Shown here one piece after another: positions 8,300 through 16,547 of a stretch of DNA of 64,000 nt. The notes below the pieces were generated by a model. That model was given only the letters and a program-made list of their open reading frames with translations, ran no database searches and had not been told where the DNA came from. How positions within the stretch are numbered: the first letter of the stretch is position 1; each line of letters starts with the position of its first letter. Source of the stretch: an uncultured Collinsella sp. Lineage in GTDB: Bacteria > Actinomycetota > Coriobacteriia > Coriobacteriales > Coriobacteriaceae. Location of the stretch: positions 13,427 through 77,426 of the forward strand of contig UQMK01000008.1 in the NCBI GenBank assembly GCA_900542085.1. Reading direction: 5' to 3'. The position numbers were made by a program, and so were the translations under genes.

Positions 8300-9823
8300 T
8301 TACCTTACGTTGTCGTTCATCGCGAAGGAGTTCTTCATGGCACAGCTCGTGGTGTAGAGCACCTTGCCCAACAGAGCGTCGGTCTCCACGCGCACAAGCT
8401 CGGCAAAGGCCTCGTTAGCACGGGCGAGCTCGGCAGGCACCTCGGCCTCGGGCAGCGCGGCTACGACAGCGTCAACGTCGTGAATCTGCTTGTGGCCCAT
8501 GCCGCCGACCTTCTCCTGATAATCCTCGACCGCGCGACCGCACTCACGGAAGCGAACATCGGCCAAGGCACCGATCAGGCGATTTGCCCAATAGAAATTC
8601 TCCGACGTCACGCGAGCCTGCGTGCCGGCGTAGTACTCGGGCATGGTCTCGACATTGGCGTACAGCGGCACGAGCGCGTTAAACGAGTTAGAGCCAAACG
8701 CCATCCACTGCACGGCGCGATACGCCGGCTGCGCATAGGGGCGCAGCTGCAGCACGGCAAGCTGGCTGTTGCGGTTGATGCCGATGGGACGATAGGCGCC
8801 GCGCGTGGCGGGCGTGCCCTTGCTGCCGTAGCAGTCGTACTCCGTGCCCTGGTAGTGGCTCGAAAGCACGTACTTGATGTCCTCGATGGTCACCTTGCGC
8901 TCGGGCACGCGGCTCCAGGGGATGTCGTCGCTCTCGGGCGTGTAGTCGGCCTCGGGACCATCCCACACATCGCTGGGGTTGAGGCAGCGTTGCATGTACC
9001 AGGCGCGCGGCGTGTTGTAGACGTGGTCACTGTCACTGTGCGAGCCAAAGGCCTCGCGCGGGCTGAAGACCGCAGCGGGACCGTCGCCCTCGACGCCCAG
9101 CGTCAGATCCAGATGCCACTCGGCCATCCAGGAGCGCAGGTCGGCGGAGCACATATGATCTGCCTGGGCGCCCTCGGCGTCGTCCAGGTCAAAGCTATCG
9201 ATACCCAGCTGGTTAGGCATGGTCACATAGGCGTCATCGGGCACGCGCTTGGCGATCCAGTGGTGGCCGCCGATGGTCTCGAGCCACCAGACCTCGTCAA
9301 CGTCACTAAAGGCGATGCCGTTGTTCTCGTAGGTGCCGTAGCGCTCGAGCAGGTCACCCAGGATACGCACGCCATCGCGGGCAGACTTGGCGTACGGCAG
9401 CACCAGGGTCACCATATCCTCCTCACCCAGACCGCCGGGCTGCGCCGGAACATAGCCGTCCTCGCCCTCGTTGCCCTTGGCGGGCACGTAGTCCACGAGC
9501 GGATCGGCGCCGCGGACGCGCTCGTTGGTGGTAAGCGTCTCGGTTGCGGACATGCCAACGTTGAGCTCGTTGAAGCCGGCCTCGGCCCAAACGCCATGAC
9601 CCGGGACAACGTCGGGGACGCTTGTGTAACGCATGGGATTGTCGGGCAGTTCAACGGTCAGGTGGCTCAAGACGCTTGTGTAGACACGCGGCTGCTCGTC
9701 GGGGTGCACAACACGCATGCGCTTGGGCTCAAACACCCCGTTGGACGAGTCCTCATTGCGGGCAACCAGCGTCGACCCGTCGTAGCTCGCGTTCTTACCA
9801 ACCAAAATCGTTGTGCACGGCAT
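8300..9823 (-). CDS. C69-family dipeptidase (PepD-like)
   Basis: 507 residues. The start is the ATG at 9823, which has GGAGG 6 bases upstream and yields MPCTTILVGKNAS. In this Ntn-hydrolase family the N-terminal cysteine is the nucleophile, which fits Cys3. Other family signatures include DGSTLVARNEDSS, GFNELNVGMSATET, WWLETIGGHHWIAKRVPDDA and SDSDHVYNTPRAWYMQRCLNP. The enzyme hydrolyses dipeptides. No signal peptide is visible, so it is likely cytoplasmic or only processed at the N-terminus. It is a single-gene transcript with its own downstream hairpin, 100 bases from folD. Confidence 0.92.
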   Translation of the reverse strand: MPCTTILVGKNASYDGSTLVARNEDSSNGVFEPKRMRVVHPDEQPRVYTSVLSHLTVELPDNPMRYTSVPDVVPGHGVWAEAGFNELNVGMSATETLTTNERVRGADPLVDYVPAKGNEGEDGYVPAQPGGLGEEDMVTLVLPYAKSARDGVRILGDLLERYGTYENNGIAFSDVDEVWWLETIGGHHWIAKRVPDDAYVTMPNQLGIDSFDLDDAEGAQADHMCSADLRSWMAEWHLDLTLGVEGDGPAAVFSPREAFGSHSDSDHVYNTPRAWYMQRCLNPSDVWDGPEADYTPESDDIPWSRVPERKVTIEDIKYVLSSHYQGTEYDCYGSKGTPATRGAYRPIGINRNSQLAVLQLRPYAQPAYRAVQWMAFGSNSFNALVPLYANVETMPEYYAGTQARVTSENFYWANRLIGALADVRFRECGRAVEDYQEKVGGMGHKQIHDVDAVVAALPEAEVPAELARANEAFAELVRVETDALLGKVLYTTSCAMKNSFAMNDNVR

Positions 9824-9924
9824 GCGCATCCTCCTTGAGCGAAGAAATCAAACGGCAACAGTGTATCGCTTCGGCGCAAAAAGGGCGAAACAGCCGCCCC
9901 GGCAACCCCTGTGGTCAAAAACGA

Positions 9925-10779
9925 CTATTTCGATGCGCGCTCCGCCGCCTCGATCACGTGCTTGGCGAGAATCGCGGTGGTCACAGCCCCCACGCCGCCC
10001 GGCACCGGAGTAATTGCGCCAACGATTGGTTCCGCAGCATCAAAATCGACATCGCCGACCAGCTTGCCAGCGGCCTCGTCCCAATTAATGCCAACATCGA
10101 TGATCGTCTGGCCCCCACGAACCGCATCCGCGCCAATCGTGCGCGCGCGTCCAACGGCCGCAACCACAATATCAGCTGCACGGCACTCGGCAGCCAAGTC
10201 GCGCGTATGCGTATGGCACGTCGTCACCGTGGCATTGCGAGCCGTAAGCATGGCGGCTACGGGACAACCAATTACCAGCGACCGACCAACAACCGCAACC
10301 TTGGCCCCATCCAGCTCAACACCGTAATGGTCCAGCAATGCCAACACGGCCTCGGCCGTGCAAGGAGCAAAGCCCTCGCCACGACCCGAAAGCGTGGTAA
10401 GCAGCGAGGCCGGTGTCATGGAGTCAACATCTTTGGCGGGATCGAGTGCCGCGGCAACCGCATCCTCGTCAAGCCCAGCGAGCAACGGACGAAACATCAG
10501 GCAGCCGTGAACAGCCGAATCGGTATTAATGCCCTCGATAGCCGCCAGCAACTCATCCTGCGAAACATCGGCGGGAAGCAAGACGCGGCGAGCCTCAATG
10601 CCAACCTTCTCGCAGCGCTTGAGGGCGCCGCGCTCGTAGGACAGGTCGTCCTCGCGCTCGCCCACACGCACGATGGCCAGCGTCGGCACGATGCCCTGTT
10701 CGCGCAGGGCGGCGCAACGAGCGGCAAGCTCCTCGGTCAAAGCACGGGCAACGGGAGCACCCTTGAGCAGCTCGGCCAT
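9925..10779 (-). CDS. folD: Methylene-THF dehydrogenase (FolD family), divergent active site
   Basis: 284 residues, the normal FolD length. The Rossmann motif VVGRSLVIGCPVA and the TPVPGGVGAVT ending identify the family, which interconverts methylene-, methenyl- and formyl-THF using NAD(P). The usual active-site block (Y-V-x-x-K) reads Y48-ERG-A52 here, so the lysine needed for cyclohydrolase chemistry is replaced by alanine. The usual V-Q-L-P-L-P reads M-F-R-P-L-L, and KDVDG reads KDVDS. The gene starts 2 bases after the fchA stop and has GAGGGGAT as its ribosome site. I infer it is mainly a dehydrogenase, with FchA doing the cyclohydrolase step. Confidence 0.88.
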   Translation of the reverse strand: MAELLKGAPVARALTEELAARCAALREQGIVPTLAIVRVGEREDDLSYERGALKRCEKVGIEARRVLLPADVSQDELLAAIEGINTDSAVHGCLMFRPLLAGLDEDAVAAALDPAKDVDSMTPASLLTTLSGRGEGFAPCTAEAVLALLDHYGVELDGAKVAVVGRSLVIGCPVAAMLTARNATVTTCHTHTRDLAAECRAADIVVAAVGRARTIGADAVRGGQTIIDVGINWDEAAGKLVGDVDFDAAEPIVGAITPVPGGVGAVTTAILAKHVIEAAERASK

Positions 10780-10781
10780 GG

Positions 10782-11414
10782 CTATCCCCTCTTCCTTGCG
10801 GCGTCAGCAGCACGGCGCGCCAGTGCATCGGCGCGCGGCAGCCACGTATCCAGCAGTTCATCGCACGCCGCCTCGAGTTCCTCGGCGCGCGCCCGGTCTT
10901 TCATAGATGTGGTGTTGGCAAAGAGCGTCAGGCTCGCGCCTTGCATGGCGGCGCGGCAGAACACGGCGCCGCATGCCACGTCGGACAGCAACTGGCGCGA
11001 ACCCTTGTCGGCCATGTCCTCGAGCAGCGCCAGCGCACGACCACAGGCATCCATAATGCGATACGGAGGCAGGGCCGCCACGCGCAACGCGTCCTGAATC
11101 GCCGCGGGTCGAGCCGGGTCATCACGAGGAATACCGTATGCCGCAGACACCTGGCCGTATGCACGAACATCCTCGGCAACCAGACCCACTAGTTCCTGCG
11201 CCAACTCGTCTGCCTGGGCAAATGCACGCGTCAGATCGTCCGCCCGATCGCTAAGCGCGGGATTGGTCGCCCCGTAGCGAGCGACCATCCCGCAAAGCGA
11301 GGCGCCCAGCGCGCCCACAAAGGCGCTCGCGCTACCGCCGCCGGGAACCGGCTCGCGCGCGGCCAGCGCCTCGGCAAACCCACGGCAGGTCTTGTCCATC
11401 ATCTCTTGGCTCAT
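10782..11414 (-). CDS. fchA: Methenyl-THF cyclohydrolase / cyclodeaminase family (FchA)
   Basis: 210 residues of the FTCD_C/cyclodeaminase-cyclohydrolase family, with the hallmark PVPGGGSASAFVGALGASL near residue 25 and a helical remainder. The family includes clostridial FchA, which hydrolyses methenyl-THF to formyl-THF, and formimino-THF cyclodeaminase. The direct linkage to folD (2-base gap) favours the cyclohydrolase role. No formimidoyltransferase or histidine-degradation gene is nearby. AAGGTG precedes the ATG at 11414. Confidence 0.87.
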   Translation of the reverse strand: MSQEMMDKTCRGFAEALAAREPVPGGGSASAFVGALGASLCGMVARYGATNPALSDRADDLTRAFAQADELAQELVGLVAEDVRAYGQVSAAYGIPRDDPARPAAIQDALRVAALPPYRIMDACGRALALLEDMADKGSRQLLSDVACGAVFCRAAMQGASLTLFANTTSMKDRARAEELEAACDELLDTWLPRADALARRAADAARKRG

Positions 11415-11791
11415 ACGTATGCACCTTCAAGTCATATAGATCGGTCGGGCGGCAACCGCCGACCAACCGCATCAAACACGTAATGATGCTAAGTCTAGCC
11501 CATAAGCACATGAGCGTCAGCACACCTGGCCATCGCGGATTTCTATGACGAACGATAGGCGTCGGCGCTGCAAACATGGGACACATGGCCCACCTTTCGA
11601 GACTCCCGAACGGCACAAACTGGGGCATATCTATAAGTAAGGAACCCGTTGGGGCACGGCCGCGCAACGGCCACAAGCGATGAACGGAGGCATAAGCCGC
11701 ACAGTACACAGAGACATCCGCCGCCAGCGCAATCAGTACCCCAACAGCATGCGGCGCCGTGATGTCATCGGCAGACAAGGAGGACGCCACC
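11415..11791. other. Gene-free divergent region between fchA and the first lipoprotein gene
   Basis: It should hold the fchA-folD promoter on the minus strand and the lipoprotein promoter on the plus strand. The only clear element is a 19-bp segment at 11576-11594 (ATGGGACACATGGCCCACC). It recurs exactly upstream of the second lipoprotein gene. No RNA gene was recognised. Confidence 0.5.
11576..11594. repeat. 19-bp repeat, copy 1, upstream of lipoprotein gene
   Basis: ATGGGACACATGGCCCACC is identical to 12545-12563. Its core TGGGaC...GgCCCA is partly palindromic, so a protein-binding site or a duplicated promoter remnant is possible. Confidence 0.5.
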
Positions 11792-12394
11792 ATGAAGAAA
11801 AAGACCCTATCGATTCTTTCCCTTTGCATCGCCCTCTTTGCCGCATTTGCCCTTGTCGGCTGCGGCGGGAGCGCATCGGGCGGAGGCGGCAGCACCGCCA
11901 AGAGCGAGAGCAAGGAAAAGGCCCCCGTCGCCAAGAAGACCGACTTTATCTGGTTTAAGGTCGAGATGCCCGAGGGTGTCGGCGTAAGCGACTCCGCCGG
12001 CAAGAATGCCGACAGGGTTCAGCTCACCTTCCCCGAAGACGAGAACGCCTCGGCCGATCGTTTTATCCCCGTTTGGAAAAAAGCGCTGACGGCCGAGGAG
12101 TCCCACGCCGACCAGGCAGAAAAGAAGGGGGATACGTTCCAGTGGAAGGATGGCGGGTCCGTCGAATATAACGGCAGGACGTGGCTCGTCGGAACGTACG
12201 AAGACAACAGCGGCATCTCAACCATCCTTTTTACCGACGTTGAACCAGGAAGCGTCTACGTCCTCATCTCGAGCTTCGACCAGCACGAGAAAGAAGCCGA
12301 GGCGCTCCTCAACTCCATCGAGTTCCCCGATGACATGGCAGAGGCAGTTTCCGAGGCACGCGAAGTCGAGATTTCGAGCATCGAGATCAAGTAA
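11792..12394 (+). CDS. Lipoprotein, first of two tandem paralogs
   Basis: 200 residues starting at the ATG at 11792, which has AGGAGG 8 bases upstream. The signal peptide carries a lipobox (FALVGC), so the mature protein should be lipidated at Cys24 or nearby, followed by a Gly/Ser linker. The mature domain begins with KTDFIWFKVEMPEGV and ends with an acidic helix (VSEAREVEISSIEIK). The neighbour at 12636 shares this layout (TDFIWFKVEVPEGV, KYNGKTW, MDVKLDDIEIK), so the pair arose by tandem duplication. I do not recognise a named family or function. A strong terminator follows, so each paralog is its own transcription unit. Confidence 0.88.
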   Translation: MKKKTLSILSLCIALFAAFALVGCGGSASGGGGSTAKSESKEKAPVAKKTDFIWFKVEMPEGVGVSDSAGKNADRVQLTFPEDENASADRFIPVWKKALTAEESHADQAEKKGDTFQWKDGGSVEYNGRTWLVGTYEDNSGISTILFTDVEPGSVYVLISSFDQHEKEAEALLNSIEFPDDMAEAVSEAREVEISSIEIK

Positions 12395-12463
12395 CGGGGC
12401 ACCCGCACGTGCCTATGCGCACCCGCGCACATGCGCTCCATTAAAACAACGGGCGCCCAACCC

Positions 12464-12498
12464 GGGGAGGGCCGACGACATCGGCCCTCCCCTTTTTT
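12464..12498 (+). terminator. Strong intrinsic terminator after first lipoprotein gene
   Basis: A perfect 12-bp stem GGGGAGGGCCGA / TCGGCCCTCCCC with a 5-nt loop is followed by six T residues. Confidence 0.93.
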
Positions 12499-12544
12499 GT
12501 GCCCGCGTATATTGCCACTTGTCGGCGCAAATCCTGCCCCCAGA

Positions 12545-12563
12545 ATGGGACACATGGCCCACC
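12545..12563. repeat. 19-bp repeat, copy 2, upstream of second lipoprotein gene
   Basis: Identical to 11576-11594. It lies 73 bases before the second paralog's start, while copy 1 lies 198 bases before the first. It may be part of the duplicated unit. Confidence 0.5.
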
Positions 12564-12635
12564 CGAACGAGCCGCTCGCGCGTACAGTAAAGACAGGTAA
12601 TCCATGGGCGGTTACAGACCGAGGAGGACACGACC

Positions 12636-13229
12636 ATGAAAAAGAAGGCCTTTGCGATTCTCACCCTCTGCATGAGTCTTTTTGCCGCAGTTGCCCTGGT
12701 GGGTTGCGGTGGAAGCGGTGGCGCTGCCGGCAGTGGCGGTGGCGGCGGAGCAGAAAAGCCAGCCGTGGATATGAGGACCGACTTCATTTGGTTTAAGGTC
12801 GAGGTGCCCGAGGGCGTCGAAATCACGGACGTCGCAGGCGACACCGCCGATAGGGCCCAGTTTAAGTTCACCGAGAGCGAGCACGCCAGCGATCGCTTCA
12901 TCCCTGTCTTCGACTCCGACAAGAACGCCGACGAGCTGTTCGACTACGAGGCCAAATGGAAGGCCAACTTTGAGTGGACCGAGAATGACCCCGTCAAGTA
13001 CAACGGCAAGACTTGGCGCAACGCTTCCTATACACACTCGGGCGGCGTGACGACTGAGTACTTCACCGAAGCAGGCGGCGGCAGCGTCTACGCGAGCATC
13101 GACAATGTCGAGGAGCACAAGGACGCCGTCGAGACCATGATGAAGTCTCTGGAGTTTGCCGACGACATCGCCGAAGCCAAGACCGAGGCCATGGACGTCA
13201 AGCTCGACGATATCGAGATCAAGCGCTAA
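12636..13229 (+). CDS. Lipoprotein, second of two tandem paralogs
   Basis: 197 residues. The start has GAGGAGGACACGACC immediately upstream of the ATG. A signal peptide with lipobox (VALVGC) is followed by a long Gly/Ala/Ser linker and a mature domain clearly homologous to the protein at 11792 (shared TDFIWFKVE-PEGV, RFIPV, YNGKTW, SVY, AEA-V-DIEIK positions). The two have diverged noticeably, suggesting an old duplication or distinct ligands. Function is unknown. It should be anchored outside the membrane. It has its own terminator. Confidence 0.87.
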   Translation: MKKKAFAILTLCMSLFAAVALVGCGGSGGAAGSGGGGGAEKPAVDMRTDFIWFKVEVPEGVEITDVAGDTADRAQFKFTESEHASDRFIPVFDSDKNADELFDYEAKWKANFEWTENDPVKYNGKTWRNASYTHSGGVTTEYFTEAGGGSVYASIDNVEEHKDAVETMMKSLEFADDIAEAKTEAMDVKLDDIEIKR

Positions 13230-13534
13230 GCGACTGGCGAGCGCAACGGGAAACACGGTCGCAGTGCAAACAAGCGACGGTACCCCAGCGCTTCGTACCC
13301 AGGGAGGGCCGGTAAACCGACCCTCCCTTTCTTATGCCGGTAGCCGACGAACGCGAGGATGCCGGACGCCGGAACCGCCCCAAATGTGGCAACAGTACGA
13401 AAACGATAAACACCCCAACACGTCCGCCCACCGATTTATTGCGCCGCGCAGACAATTAAACCAGCATCTTTAAACATCTGGGCAGCATAGTGACCAAAAC
13501 TATCGCATAACCGCACCCTGCGAATGGAGGAGTC
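13230..13534. other. Intergenic region before the PI-PLC-like gene
   Basis: It contains the terminator at 13301. The AT-rich 13395-13530 stretch presumably holds the promoter of the next gene, but no convincing -35/-10 pair or ORF was identified. Confidence 0.4.
13301..13335 (+). terminator. Intrinsic terminator after second lipoprotein gene
   Basis: AGGGAGGGCCGGT and ACCGACCCTCCCT pair with one mismatch around a 2-nt loop, followed by TTTCTT. Confidence 0.85.
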
Positions 13535-16024
13535 ATGGCCGAACATCATGCCATCAGTCGCCGAGCATTTACGCTGGGCTTAGGTCTTGCGGCGCTGTCG
13601 CCGCTTGCAAGCCTGCCAGAAACCGCGGCACCGGGCATTCCCCTGCGAGCGGCATTTGCAGACGACACGCCCAAACCGGCGGAGCACCTCGGTAATTTCG
13701 TCATTCGCCTTCGCCCCGCGGGCTATTTTCGCACCGCGAGCGTCAACCAAGACGGCAACGTTCGCGGCAACGTCTGCCACCTGTTTAACGACGGCACGTC
13801 CAGCAAGCTCATCCTTGAGAACGTAACGACCAAGAATGACGATACAAACTGGTATGCTATCCGCACCTTGCTCAATTTCGAAGAGCATAAAAAGACGGGC
13901 TACAGCATTTGGTCGGTCGACGACGACTCTGACAAAGATGGAAAGGTCATCCACGTATGGGGCGGCGAGTATGACAACAAGCCCAGCCGCGCTTTTGCGT
14001 TCGAGCGTCAATCAAACGGAACCTATATCATCCGAGACCGCACGGTCGAGAAAGAAACCGAGAAAAAAGACATTAAGTACCTGGCAATAGAATCGAACGG
14101 CGAAGACCAGGACAACAACAAGATCTGCCATAAGAGTAAGAGCATTCCGTGGGAGCTCGAACTTATCGGTTACGACATGAAAAAGAACGATGCCACGGTT
14201 AGCAGCCTCGACTGGATCACGTACAGCAGCTACGTCGATGGGCCATGTTGGATGAAATACGTCGACGACAACAAGTTCCTCGACGAGCTGAGCATCCCGG
14301 GTACGCACGATTCGGGCACCTGCAGCGTGGACAACGACACTGAGCCCCAATCCTCGCAAGTAAAATGCCAGCAGGATTACATCCCGACGCAGTTGCTCGA
14401 AGGCATTCGCTATTTTGATATCCGGCTCGGAAAGGGCGACGACCCCGGTATCGACCACGGGGATTACTACCTGCTCAAAAAAGACGCGTACTTTATGCAT
14501 CTTTCCGATGTCATAGGCTACTTCAAAACGTTTTTGAACGAAAACCCGACAGAAGCGCTCATCATGCTGGTGTCACGAGGCAACGACGAGGCTACCGACG
14601 AAAGTGTTACGACGGCTTTCGCCAAGGTTTTGGACGACAACCCCAAACTGTTCTATACGTCGAGCCGAATCCCCACGCTACACGAGGTGCGCGGAAAGAT
14701 CGTTCTGCTGCGTCGATTTAGGCTCGCCGGCAACAGTGTAAGCGGCCACACGTGGGGCCTCGACCTTACCGAATGGGATGACAAGATCAAGGCTCACTCC
14801 GACAGCGCCACTATGTGTCTCGTCCAAGACGCGCGGGGCTTTGAAGCCGCGGGGGAAACAGGAGACAAAGAGCCCTATTGCACCAAGGTATACGCCCAGG
14901 ACAAGTACAAACTCACGGGAACCGACAAGCTCAGCTGGGTCGATAATGCGCTGAAGGAAACGACCGGGCGCACGCGCAACAAGGTGGACGTCGCGGACGA
15001 TGACGGGGCCAAGGTGCAAGTCCAGGAGCGTTGCTGGTCTATCAACTACACCAGCTGCACGGGCTTGTCGCACGGAGGCAATCCTTTTACCTCGGCACGA
15101 GTAGTCAACGAGCATCTGTATAAGAGCCCGTACATCAATCCCAGCGGCATCGAGGATACAAAGTCAGATTACCTCGAGCACATTGGCATCATCGCATCCG
15201 ACTTTGTTGATGCGGCGCTGGCCCGGAGCATCTACCAGCGCAATTACGATTACGATACACAGCACAAGCAGACAGCTTCGTACTACCTCCCGACCCGCAT
15301 GCGCATGACGTACGGCGATTCGCTGAGCGATGCCTCGCTCCAGGATGGCAAGACCGTTGGCGAGGGCCATTTCCGCCTTGTCGACAGCAGCAACGTACTC
15401 AACGTGGCGGCTTCGGGCCATGCGTTTGCCATCGAATATGTGGATGTCGACGCCTTGGGCAACGAGACCGTTACGGAGCTGCGGGGCTCCGTGTCCATCG
15501 ATATCGATCCACGCGCGCTGACGCCCCATTTTGAGGGACTCGAAGGCCTTAAGGCCGGCGAAGACGTGCGCGCCAAGATTGCGGCATCACTCGAGGGCAA
15601 GCTCGAAACCGATGCCTGCACGGCCCGGCTCGAGTTTGTGCACGACGCGGACGGCGCTCCGGGCACGGCAATGGCCGAGGGCGAAACATTTGCCGCAGGA
15701 ACGTACTGGGTGCGCGTGAACGGTCTCTTGGGCGACGCGGCGCAGAACTACACGCTCGCCAGCGACGGAGCCGCAAGCTTTACCGTTGCAGCCTCGGGCA
15801 ACGCGGGCGGCAACGGCGCCGGCACCGGTACCGGCGCCAACGCAGACGGCGCCGACAAGAACGGCGGCGGCAACAAGAGCAAGGGCTCGACCGGAAAACT
15901 CGCCGACACGGGCGACGGCTCTGGTATCGCCGCCGGGCTCGCCGCTGCCGCCGTGGCGACAACGGTCGCCGGCGCGGCAATGCTTGCCAGTGACCGCGAA
16001 AACGCTGGGGACGATAGCGAATAG
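13535..16024 (+). CDS. Tat-exported, sortase-anchored PI-PLC-like phosphodiesterase
   Basis: 829 residues with GGAGG 6 bases before the ATG. Residues 8-40 hold a twin-arginine signal (SRRAFTLGLGLAALSPLA). Residues 50-200 look like a ricin-type or similar beta-rich carbohydrate-binding domain. Residues 230-560 match the phosphatidylinositol-specific phospholipase C X domain. SIPGTHDSGTC carries the first catalytic His (about 258), then come DIRLG and IDHGDYYLL with the second His region. An MBG-like beta domain follows. The C-terminus has a Gly-rich linker, LADTG sortase motif (about 788), hydrophobic span and charged tail. The family cleaves the phosphoinositol head group, including GPI anchors, but substrate here is inferred. 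Combining Tat export with sortase anchoring implies folding before secretion. Confidence 0.88.
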   Translation: MAEHHAISRRAFTLGLGLAALSPLASLPETAAPGIPLRAAFADDTPKPAEHLGNFVIRLRPAGYFRTASVNQDGNVRGNVCHLFNDGTSSKLILENVTTKNDDTNWYAIRTLLNFEEHKKTGYSIWSVDDDSDKDGKVIHVWGGEYDNKPSRAFAFERQSNGTYIIRDRTVEKETEKKDIKYLAIESNGEDQDNNKICHKSKSIPWELELIGYDMKKNDATVSSLDWITYSSYVDGPCWMKYVDDNKFLDELSIPGTHDSGTCSVDNDTEPQSSQVKCQQDYIPTQLLEGIRYFDIRLGKGDDPGIDHGDYYLLKKDAYFMHLSDVIGYFKTFLNENPTEALIMLVSRGNDEATDESVTTAFAKVLDDNPKLFYTSSRIPTLHEVRGKIVLLRRFRLAGNSVSGHTWGLDLTEWDDKIKAHSDSATMCLVQDARGFEAAGETGDKEPYCTKVYAQDKYKLTGTDKLSWVDNALKETTGRTRNKVDVADDDGAKVQVQERCWSINYTSCTGLSHGGNPFTSARVVNEHLYKSPYINPSGIEDTKSDYLEHIGIIASDFVDAALARSIYQRNYDYDTQHKQTASYYLPTRMRMTYGDSLSDASLQDGKTVGEGHFRLVDSSNVLNVAASGHAFAIEYVDVDALGNETVTELRGSVSIDIDPRALTPHFEGLEGLKAGEDVRAKIAASLEGKLETDACTARLEFVHDADGAPGTAMAEGETFAAGTYWVRVNGLLGDAAQNYTLASDGAASFTVAASGNAGGNGAGTGTGANADGADKNGGGNKSKGSTGKLADTGDGSGIAAGLAAAAVATTVAGAAMLASDRENAGDDSE

Positions 16025-16053
16025 GCAAGCCGGCCTTTTAGACACATCGACTC

Positions 16054-16093
16054 AATCGGGGGCGTAGGACACCGTTCTGTGCCCCCGATTTTT
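16054..16093 (+). terminator. Terminator after the PI-PLC-like gene
   Basis: AATCGGGGGC pairs perfectly with GCCCCCGATT across a 17-nt loop, followed by TTT. Confidence 0.8.
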
Positions 16094-16118
16094 ACCCTGG
16101 CCCGAACGCCGCCATAGG

Positions 16119-16388
16119 CTACATCACTATGTTCAGCACGTTCACAAATTCCTGGGCCTGGGAGCGGCTGCTCAGGCTAAAAACACAGGCAGTCAACAGC
16201 CTGTTGCGCAGAAAAACGTCGCGGCCCTTGATCCTGTTGACCCCCGTGATGTCCTTAAGGTAGACAATCTCGGTGTGCTTGCCGCCGAAAGTGCCCTTCT
16301 TGAGTACCTCAATGCGGTTAGGGTAGATCTTGACGTCTTTAGACCTACCCGAACCCTTGTCCAGAAACAGCAAAGTGTTGTTATCCAT
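16119..16388 (-). CDS. Small PH-like domain protein, hypothetical
   Basis: 89 residues from the ATG at 16388, which has GGGAG 8 bases upstream. An alternative upstream start at 16433 has no ribosome site. The sequence alternates short beta strands (TLLFLDKG, KIYPNRIEVLKKG, TEIVYLKDITGV, RDVFLRNRLLTACVF) and ends with a helix (QAQEFVNVLNIV). This is the pattern of bacterial PH-like domains. No signal or membrane segment is seen. It is convergent with the PI-PLC-like gene. Function is unknown. Confidence 0.7.
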   Translation of the reverse strand: MDNNTLLFLDKGSGRSKDVKIYPNRIEVLKKGTFGGKHTEIVYLKDITGVNRIKGRDVFLRNRLLTACVFSLSSRSQAQEFVNVLNIVM

Positions 16389-16547
16389 GCGTGTCACTCC
16401 CGCGGGGTTCGCTAAAACTGCCTCTATGGCCACATTTTAGTCACTTCGGGAATCCGCGCTAGGTGACATTGAAATTCGAGTCCGCGCGAGGCTTTAAACT
16501 AAATGCAATAAAGATGCATTCCACAAGAGGAAAGTGGGGCGACAGTG

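Noticed and set aside
8270..9838. Plus-strand 522-residue ORF opposite the C69 dipeptidase
   Set aside because: It exactly mirrors a well-identified enzyme. No ribosome site or family motif is seen.
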